From DATDMG01 sp036518955 (GTDB lineage Bacteria > Actinomycetota > Actinomycetes > Actinomycetales > Kineosporiaceae), in the NCBI GenBank assembly GCA_036518955.1, contig DATDMG010000401.1:1-26927 (forward strand): a DNA stretch of 26,927 bases, written 5' to 3'. How positions within the stretch are numbered: the first letter of the stretch is position 1; each line of letters begins with the position of its first letter. The position numbers and the translations under genes are program-made. Under the pieces are notes generated by a model that saw only the letters and a list, made by a program, of their open reading frames with translations, was not told where the DNA came from and ran no database searches. Shown here one piece after another: positions 22,386-26,927 of this stretch.

Positions 22386-23263
22386 GGGATGACCCCCTTC
22401 AGGTGCAGGAGGCTCCGCCGGACGTCGTCGATCGGGCCGGCCCCGGCGACGGGAGGGCCCGCGAGCGCGGTGTCCTGCTCGAGCACGTACCAACCCTGGT
22501 ACTCACCCTCCTCGAGCACCCGGATGATCGCGAGGATGTCGAGGTCGCCGTCGCCGAGCGGGGTGTAGAGGCCCTCTCGGACCGCCTCGAGGTAGCTCAC
22601 CGATGACGCCGACACCTTGTCTGCGACCGAGGCGTTCACGTCCTTGAGGTGGACGTGGCCCACCCGGTCAGGGTGACGGCGTACCAGGTCAAGGGGGTCC
22701 GTGCCACCGATGAGCAGGTGCCCGGTGTCGATGCAGAGCGGGACGTCGGACAGGTCGACCAGGCGGTCGACGGACTCGGCGTCCTCGACGGCCGTGCCGA
22801 CATGAGGATGCAGGCAACTGCGCAGGCCGAGGCTGTGCGCCACCTCGCGAACCCGGGCCAGGTTCTCGGCCAGGAGCCGCCACTCGCCGTCGCTCAGCCG
22901 GACCTTGCGGTCGTAGCCGCCGCCCAGCGACCGGGCGGCCAGGACGACGATCTCGCCGCCGGCCGCCGCGAGCGTGCGCATCGCGTCAACGGCTTCGGTC
23001 AGGTCGACGCCGTCGAGATGCAGGGGGAGCGGAAGGAAGCCTCCGACGAGACGGAGCCCGTGCCGGTCGAGCGTCGCGCGAACGGCGTCGGGATCGGGGC
23101 CGAGGTATCCGGTCGGCCCCAACTCGGTCGCGCGCAGGCCCAGGGACCCCATGTCCGCCAGGACCCGGTCGGCCGGCAACTCGTGACCCCAGCCCGGCGC
23201 CTCGCACACCCCCCACGAGATCGGTGCACCGGCGAAGCGGTCGGCCAACGGGATCTTCGCCAT
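22382..23263 (-). CDS. Sugar phosphate isomerase/epimerase family, IolE/inosose dehydratase-like
   Basis: A TIM-barrel metalloenzyme of the AP endonuclease 2 fold, 293 residues from ATG at 23263 with GTGAGGA upstream. It begins with the inosose-dehydratase-like GAPISWGVCEAPGWG (12-26). Probable metal ligands and active-site residues lie in TELGPTGYLG (Glu47), CLHPHVGTAVE (152-160), CIDTGHLLIGG (Asp179, His182), GHVHLKDV (203-209) and YVLEQD (Glu262). Inosose dehydratase (IolE) converts 2-keto-myo-inositol to the trihydroxycyclohexane dione that IolD opens, which would fit iolD in this locus. Inosose isomerase (IolI) or a related sugar isomerase is the alternative. It is the first gene of the leftward arm, directly facing the operator at 23352. 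Confidence 0.85.
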   Translation of the reverse strand: MAKIPLADRFAGAPISWGVCEAPGWGHELPADRVLADMGSLGLRATELGPTGYLGPDPDAVRATLDRHGLRLVGGFLPLPLHLDGVDLTEAVDAMRTLAAAGGEIVVLAARSLGGGYDRKVRLSDGEWRLLAENLARVREVAHSLGLRSCLHPHVGTAVEDAESVDRLVDLSDVPLCIDTGHLLIGGTDPLDLVRRHPDRVGHVHLKDVNASVADKVSASSVSYLEAVREGLYTPLGDGDLDILAIIRVLEEGEYQGWYVLEQDTALAGPPVAGAGPIDDVRRSLLHLKGVIP

Positions 23264-23298
23264 GTGAATCCTCACGGGTCGTGGGCCGCGACGCTGTG

Positions 23299-23346
23299 AC
23301 GGCACGAGCAGGAGACGGCACGAGCAGGAGACGGCACGAGCAGGAC
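23299..23346. repeat. Three-unit 16-bp tandem repeat beside the operator
   Basis: ACGGCACGAGCAGGAG occurs at 23299-23314 and 23315-23330, with a third copy at 23331-23346 ending in C. It lies between the palindromic operator and the start of the leftward isomerase gene, so it falls in that gene's 5' leader. It is non-coding and its role is unknown. Confidence 0.85.
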
Positions 23347-23351
23347 CAGTA

Positions 23352-23365
23352 CTAGAGCGCTCTAG
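23352..23365. promoter_or_regulatory. LacI-family operator between the divergent inositol arms
   Basis: CTAGAGCGCTCTAG is a perfect 14-base palindrome with the central CG of LacI/GalR operators and AGAGCGCTCT arms. It is located between the leftward isomerase gene and the rightward LacI-family gene. TAGTAC just beside it on the minus strand could be the leftward -10 box, and TATCCT at 23375-23380 the rightward one. One bound dimer could then repress both arms. The promoter boxes are weak guesses; the palindrome is exact. Confidence 0.75.
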
Positions 23366-23481
23366 GTGGTCGAGTATCCTGGTGCCCGACGGAGCCTGTC
23401 AACGGGCGGCCGCCGGGCGGTCCGGCACGGGCGTGACGCCGGGTCGGGTGCGGTGCACCTGCCCTGACGAGGGGTAGCGGC

Positions 23482-24561
23482 ATGGCTGACACGTTCCCGC
23501 GGACGTCCCGCCCGGCGGATCCCTTTCGGCGACCCACCCTGCAGGACGTCGCGGAGCGTGCCGGGGTGTCGCGGGCTCTGGTGTCGATCGTCGTCCGAGG
23601 GGCTCCGGGTGCCAGTGCGTCGACCCGGGCGCGGGTGTTGGCCGTCGCCGACGAACTCGGGTACCGGCCCGACGCGCACGCCCGCCTGCTCGCCCGGCAG
23701 CGTGCCCGCCTGCTCGGGGTCACGGTGCAGCTCGGGCACCCGTTCCATGCCGATGTGGTGGCCGGGCTCTACCCGGCCGTCGAACGGTACGGCTACGAGC
23801 TGGTCCTCAGCGCGACGGCACCGGGCCGCGACGAGCGCCGAGCCGTCGAGACGCTGCTCGACTACCGGTCGGAGGGCTTGATCCTGGTCGCTCCGGACGC
23901 CGCTGAGACGACGCTTGCCGTCCTCGCCCGCCGGCTGCCCACGGCGGTCCTCGCCCGGCGGGTGCAGGCGGAGCAGGTGAGCGTCGTCCGGACCGCCGAC
24001 GACGTCGGCGTCGGCCAAGCGGTCGATCACCTGGTCGGCCTCGGGCACCGATCGATCGCGCACGTGGACGGTGGCGCGCTTCCGGCCGCCGAGGATCGGC
24101 GGGACGGGTACCGCAGCGCCGTCCGGCGACACGGGCTGGACCCGTGGCCGGTGGCCGGTGGCCAGTCCGAGGAGGACGGCGCCCGGGCGGCCCGCGAACT
24201 GCTCGCCCAGGGCCTGCCGACCGCCGTGGTCTGCTTCAACGACCGCTGTGCCGTCGGGCTGCTCGACGTTCTCATCCGCACCGGGGTGCGGGTGCCGGAC
24301 GACATCTCGGTGGTGGGGTTCGACGACAGCCAACTGGCCCGGTTGTCCCACATCAACCTCACCACCGTCGGGCAGGACGTCGAGCGGATGGCCGAGCTGG
24401 CCGTGGCCGAGCTCGTCGACCGGATCGACGGCTGCCTCCCGGAGAACCCGGCCGCCCCGACCGGCCCTGCCCACCGACCGGCCGGCGGGCCGGTCCGGGA
24501 GACCGTCCTCCCACCACGTCTCGTCGTCCGTGGCAGCACCTCGCGGCCCGCCGGCCGGTGA
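23482..24561 (+). CDS. LacI-family transcriptional regulator of the inositol locus
   Basis: A 359-residue repressor. The helix-turn-helix is PTLQDVAERAGVSRALVSIV at 18-37, followed by the hinge region ELGYRPDAHARLLARQRARLLGV. The periplasmic-binding-like sensor domain runs to about residue 305, including FNDRCAVGLLDVL and PDDISVVGFDDSQLARL. A longer, proline-rich C-terminal tail follows (about 320-359). The start at ATG 23482 has GAGGGG upstream. The gene reads away from the palindromic operator at 23352 and precedes iolB by 33 bases, so it probably represses both arms and itself. The inducer is likely an inositol-pathway intermediate; that is inference from context. Confidence 0.9.
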   Translation: MADTFPRTSRPADPFRRPTLQDVAERAGVSRALVSIVVRGAPGASASTRARVLAVADELGYRPDAHARLLARQRARLLGVTVQLGHPFHADVVAGLYPAVERYGYELVLSATAPGRDERRAVETLLDYRSEGLILVAPDAAETTLAVLARRLPTAVLARRVQAEQVSVVRTADDVGVGQAVDHLVGLGHRSIAHVDGGALPAAEDRRDGYRSAVRRHGLDPWPVAGGQSEEDGARAARELLAQGLPTAVVCFNDRCAVGLLDVLIRTGVRVPDDISVVGFDDSQLARLSHINLTTVGQDVERMAELAVAELVDRIDGCLPENPAAPTGPAHRPAGGPVRETVLPPRLVVRGSTSRPAGR

Positions 24562-24594
24562 GCGGGGTCGGCGGGGCGCAGGCAGGACACGGTC

Positions 24595-25644
24595 TTGACG
24601 GACCGTCGGGCCGGGCAGTTCGATGGCCTGCAGCGGCGAGGGCGGGTGAGGGTGGAACCGATCGGGGCCGGGCCGGTGACGCTGCACCTCCCGCTGGGCC
24701 GGGCCGCGGGCCGGGAGCCGGGCGACCTGGTCCTGATCACTCCGGAGGATGCCGGGTGGGCGCGGTGCGGCGTGCGCGTCGTCCGGCTGGCGCCCGGCGC
24801 CGCGCGCAGTCTCCGGACGGGCGACAGCGAGATGTTCGTGCTGCCGCTGGCCGGATCCGCCCGGGTGGAGGTGTCGCGGGCGGGCAGCGAGGTGCTGGAG
24901 GCGACGTTCGAGCTGGCCGGTCGCGCCTCGGTGTTCACCCGGGTGTCCGACTTCGCCTACCTGGGGCGCGACAGCGAGGTGGTGCTGTCCAGCCGGCACG
25001 GGGCAGAGATCGCGCTGCCGTCGGCGCGGTGCACCACCCGCTTGCCGGCGCGTTACGGGCCGGCGCAGGGAGTACCGGTCGACGTCCGGGGCGCGGGTGC
25101 GGCGTCCCGCCAGGTGACGAACTTCGGGGTCCCGGGGGTCTGGGACCACGCCGAGAAGTTGATGTGCTGCGAGCTGATCACACCCGGCGGGAACTGGTCG
25201 AGCTACCCGCCGCACAAGCACGACGCGTCGGGGCCGTGCCAGGTGGTCAACGAGGAGATCTACCTCTACCGGATCGCGGGGGCCGACCAGGTGACCCCGT
25301 CCCGGGCGGGCGCCGGGTTCCACCGCACCTACACCGGTCCGGAGCACGACGCGGCCGGTCTGCCGCCCGTCGACCTGTTCGCCGAGGTCCGCGACCTGGA
25401 CGTCGTCCTGGTACCGCACGGGTACCACGGGCCGTGCGCGGCGGCACCGGGCTACCCGATGTACTACCTCAACGTGCTGGCCGGGCCCGGTGCCGAGCGG
25501 TCGATGGCCTTCTGCGACGACCCGGCCCATACCTGGACGCGCGGCACCTGGCCGGCCACCGCGACGGACCCGAGGGTCCCCGCGACGTCCGCGGCCGGCC
25601 GCGTCGAGCACTCGCCGGCCGGGGCCCGACCCCCAGGGAGATGA
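24595..25644 (+). CDS. iolB: 5-deoxy-glucuronate isomerase
   Basis: Converts 5-deoxy-D-glucuronate to 2-deoxy-5-keto-D-gluconate, the step after ring opening by IolD. It is a double-cupin metalloenzyme of the KduI/IolB family. Landmarks are GDSEMFVLPLAGSARVEV at 76-93, the metal-binding stretch NWSSYPPHKHD at 200-210 with EEIYLYRI at 220-227, and VVLVPHGYHGP at 270-280. APGYPMYYLNVLAGPG follows. It has 349 residues, longer than usual because of tails at both ends (the last 30 residues are Ala/Pro-rich). The start used is TTG at 24595; a GTG about 50 bases downstream is possible and would shorten a non-conserved N-terminus. The iolD ATG lies seven bases after its stop. Confidence 0.92.
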   Translation: MTDRRAGQFDGLQRRGRVRVEPIGAGPVTLHLPLGRAAGREPGDLVLITPEDAGWARCGVRVVRLAPGAARSLRTGDSEMFVLPLAGSARVEVSRAGSEVLEATFELAGRASVFTRVSDFAYLGRDSEVVLSSRHGAEIALPSARCTTRLPARYGPAQGVPVDVRGAGAASRQVTNFGVPGVWDHAEKLMCCELITPGGNWSSYPPHKHDASGPCQVVNEEIYLYRIAGADQVTPSRAGAGFHRTYTGPEHDAAGLPPVDLFAEVRDLDVVLVPHGYHGPCAAAPGYPMYYLNVLAGPGAERSMAFCDDPAHTWTRGTWPATATDPRVPATSAAGRVEHSPAGARPPGR

Positions 25645-25651
25645 GGCAGCG

Positions 25652-26927
25652 ATGACGAGCACCGTGCGGCTGACCACCGCCCAGGCCCTGGTCCGCTGGA
25701 TGGTGGCGCAGCGTGCGACGCTGCTCGACGGCTCGCCGGTGCCCCTCTTCGCCGGCGTGTTCGGCATCTTCGGGCACGGGAACGTGCTCGGGCTCGGCAC
25801 CGCGCTGAACGAGGTCCGCGACGTGCTCCCCACCTGGCGCGCGCAGAACGAGCAGGGCATGGCCCTGGCCGCGGCGGGATACGCCCGGGCGACGGACCGG
25901 AGGCAGGTCATGGTCGCCACGTCGTCCGTCGGGCCGGGCGCGCTGAACATGGTGACGGCGGCGGGCCTGGCGATGGCGAACCGGCTGCCGCTGCTCCTGC
26001 TGCCCGGTGACACCTTCACCGGCCGGGCCCCCGACCCGGTGCTGCAGCAGGTCGAGCACTTCGGGGATCCGACGACGACGGCCAACGACGCCTTCCGGGC
26101 GGTGTCCCGCTACTTCGACCGGATCACCCGGCCGGAGCAGCTGCTGGCCACGCTGCCGCAGGTCGCCCGGGTGCTGACCGATCCGGCCGACTGCGGACCG
26201 GTCGTGCTGGCCCTGCCGCAGGACTCGCAGGTGGAGGTCTTCGACTTCCCGGTGGCGATGTTCGCCGAGCGGCTGCACGAGGTGCCCCGGCCGCGGGCCG
26301 ACGTCCGGGCCCTGGCCCGTGCCGCCGAACTGCTGCGCGACGCTCGGCGCCCCCTCCTCGTGGCGGGTGGTGGGGCCCGGTACTCCGGCGCGTCCGGCGA
26401 GCTGGTCGCCTTCGCCGAGGCGCACGGGGTGCCCGTGGTCGAGACCCCGGCCGGGCGCACGCTGATGCCGCACGACCATCCCCGCTACGCCGGCGCCCTC
26501 GGGATCATCGGCTCCGCGGGAGCCAACGCGTTGGCCGCGGAGGCGGACGTCGTGCTGGCCGTGGGCACCCGGCTGCAGGACTTCACCACCGCGTCGTGGA
26601 CGGTCTTCTCGCCCGGGGCCCGCGTCGTCCACGTCAACGCGGCCCGGTTCGACGCCGTCAAGCATGCCGCCCATGCCGTCGTGGGGGACGCCCGGGAGAC
26701 GATCACCGAGCTGCGCGGCCGGCTCGGCGGGTGGCGCGCCGACCCCGGCTGGGCGGTCCGGGCGGAGCAGGTCAAGAGGGCCTGGGACGCCCACGTGGAC
26801 ACCCTCCGCGCCGGCACCGGTCCCCAGGGGTCGCTCAGCTACGCCCAGGTGATCGGCCTGGTCAACGACGCGAGCACCGCGGACGACTACGTGCTCGCCT
26901 CGTCGGGCGGGTTTCCCGGCGAGCTCC
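25652..26927 (+). CDS. iolD: 3D-(3,5/4)-trihydroxycyclohexane-1,2-dione hydrolase, cut by window end
   Basis: A thiamine-diphosphate enzyme that hydrolyses the cyclic dione of the myo-inositol pathway to 5-deoxy-glucuronate. The visible part is 425 residues of a protein usually about 640 long; the frame is open to the last base. It starts MTSTVRLTTAQALVRWMVAQ. The N-terminal ThDP domain contains FGIFGHGNVLGLG (38-50) and QNEQGMALAAAGYARA (65-80), where Glu67 is the cofactor-activating glutamate. ATSSVGPGALNMVTAAGLA follows, then the central domain (ETPAGRTLMPHDHP; LGIIGSAGANAL). The C-terminal cofactor domain has just begun (YVLASSGGFPGEL). It directly follows iolB, as in many iol operons. 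IolC is not within the window. Confidence 0.93.
   Translation, partial: MTSTVRLTTAQALVRWMVAQRATLLDGSPVPLFAGVFGIFGHGNVLGLGTALNEVRDVLPTWRAQNEQGMALAAAGYARATDRRQVMVATSSVGPGALNMVTAAGLAMANRLPLLLLPGDTFTGRAPDPVLQQVEHFGDPTTTANDAFRAVSRYFDRITRPEQLLATLPQVARVLTDPADCGPVVLALPQDSQVEVFDFPVAMFAERLHEVPRPRADVRALARAAELLRDARRPLLVAGGGARYSGASGELVAFAEAHGVPVVETPAGRTLMPHDHPRYAGALGIIGSAGANALAAEADVVLAVGTRLQDFTTASWTVFSPGARVVHVNAARFDAVKHAAHAVVGDARETITELRGRLGGWRADPGWAVRAEQVKRAWDAHVDTLRAGTGPQGSLSYAQVIGLVNDASTADDYVLASSGGFPGEL

Noticed and set aside
23299..23346. Possible CRISPR-like array
   Set aside because: The three units are contiguous with no spacers, and no cas genes are nearby. It is a simple tandem repeat.

Overview
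The window is very GC-rich and densely coded, with many GTG starts, one TTG start, and stop/start overlaps of the ATGA, GTGA and TGATG type. Together with a CsoR-type copper sensor, a DUF2630 protein, a split PntAa/PntAb/PntB transhydrogenase and a small WXG100-like protein, this points to a high-GC actinomycete (Actinomycetota). I cannot place it to genus. No rRNA, tRNA, CRISPR array, transposase, phage gene or integration site is visible, and no gap between genes exceeds about 250 bases. It looks like ordinary chromosome with several small accessory modules.

Layout. Bases 1-2801 (+) hold the 3' end of pxpB, then pxpC (5-oxoprolinase subunits) and a flavoprotein lycopene cyclase. Bases 2854-4106 (-) hold a small GNAT acetyltransferase, a CopZ-like copper chaperone, CsoR with its operator, and a DUF2630 protein. 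Bases 4291-5781 (-) are purB. Bases 5898-7471 (-) are two tandem two-domain VOC (glyoxalase-fold) proteins. Bases 7676-9130 (+) encode a DUF2079 membrane protein. Bases 9227-12065 (+) are the pntAa-pntAb-pntB operon, followed by a threonine-aldolase-type PLP enzyme to 13178. Bases 13175-14519 (-) are a low-molecular-weight tyrosine phosphatase followed by a fructosamine/ribulosamine kinase homologue that has no normal start codon. Bases 14709-17112 (+) are a tightly overlapping three-gene module: a WXG100-like helical protein, an unrecognised protein and a Ser-His-Asp alpha/beta hydrolase. Bases 17133-18686 (-) are a 3-hydroxyacyl-CoA dehydrogenase. Bases 18818-19834 (-) are a membrane-anchored protein whose C-terminal domain resembles the VHL beta domain.

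From 20083 to the right edge lies a myo-inositol catabolism locus. A LacI-family regulator, iolB and iolD (cut by the window end) run rightward. An IolE-like isomerase/epimerase, a Gfo/Idh/MocA dehydrogenase and a transaldolase-family protein run leftward. A 14-base palindromic operator sits between the two arms.

Functionally the window mixes housekeeping metabolism (purines, transhydrogenase, 5-oxoproline recycling), metal homeostasis, probable protein deglycation (phosphatase plus kinase) and regulated inositol use. The least explained parts are the three-gene hydrolase module, the VHL-like surface protein, the start-less kinase, and an inositol-dehydrogenase-like protein that lacks the family's catalytic aspartate.
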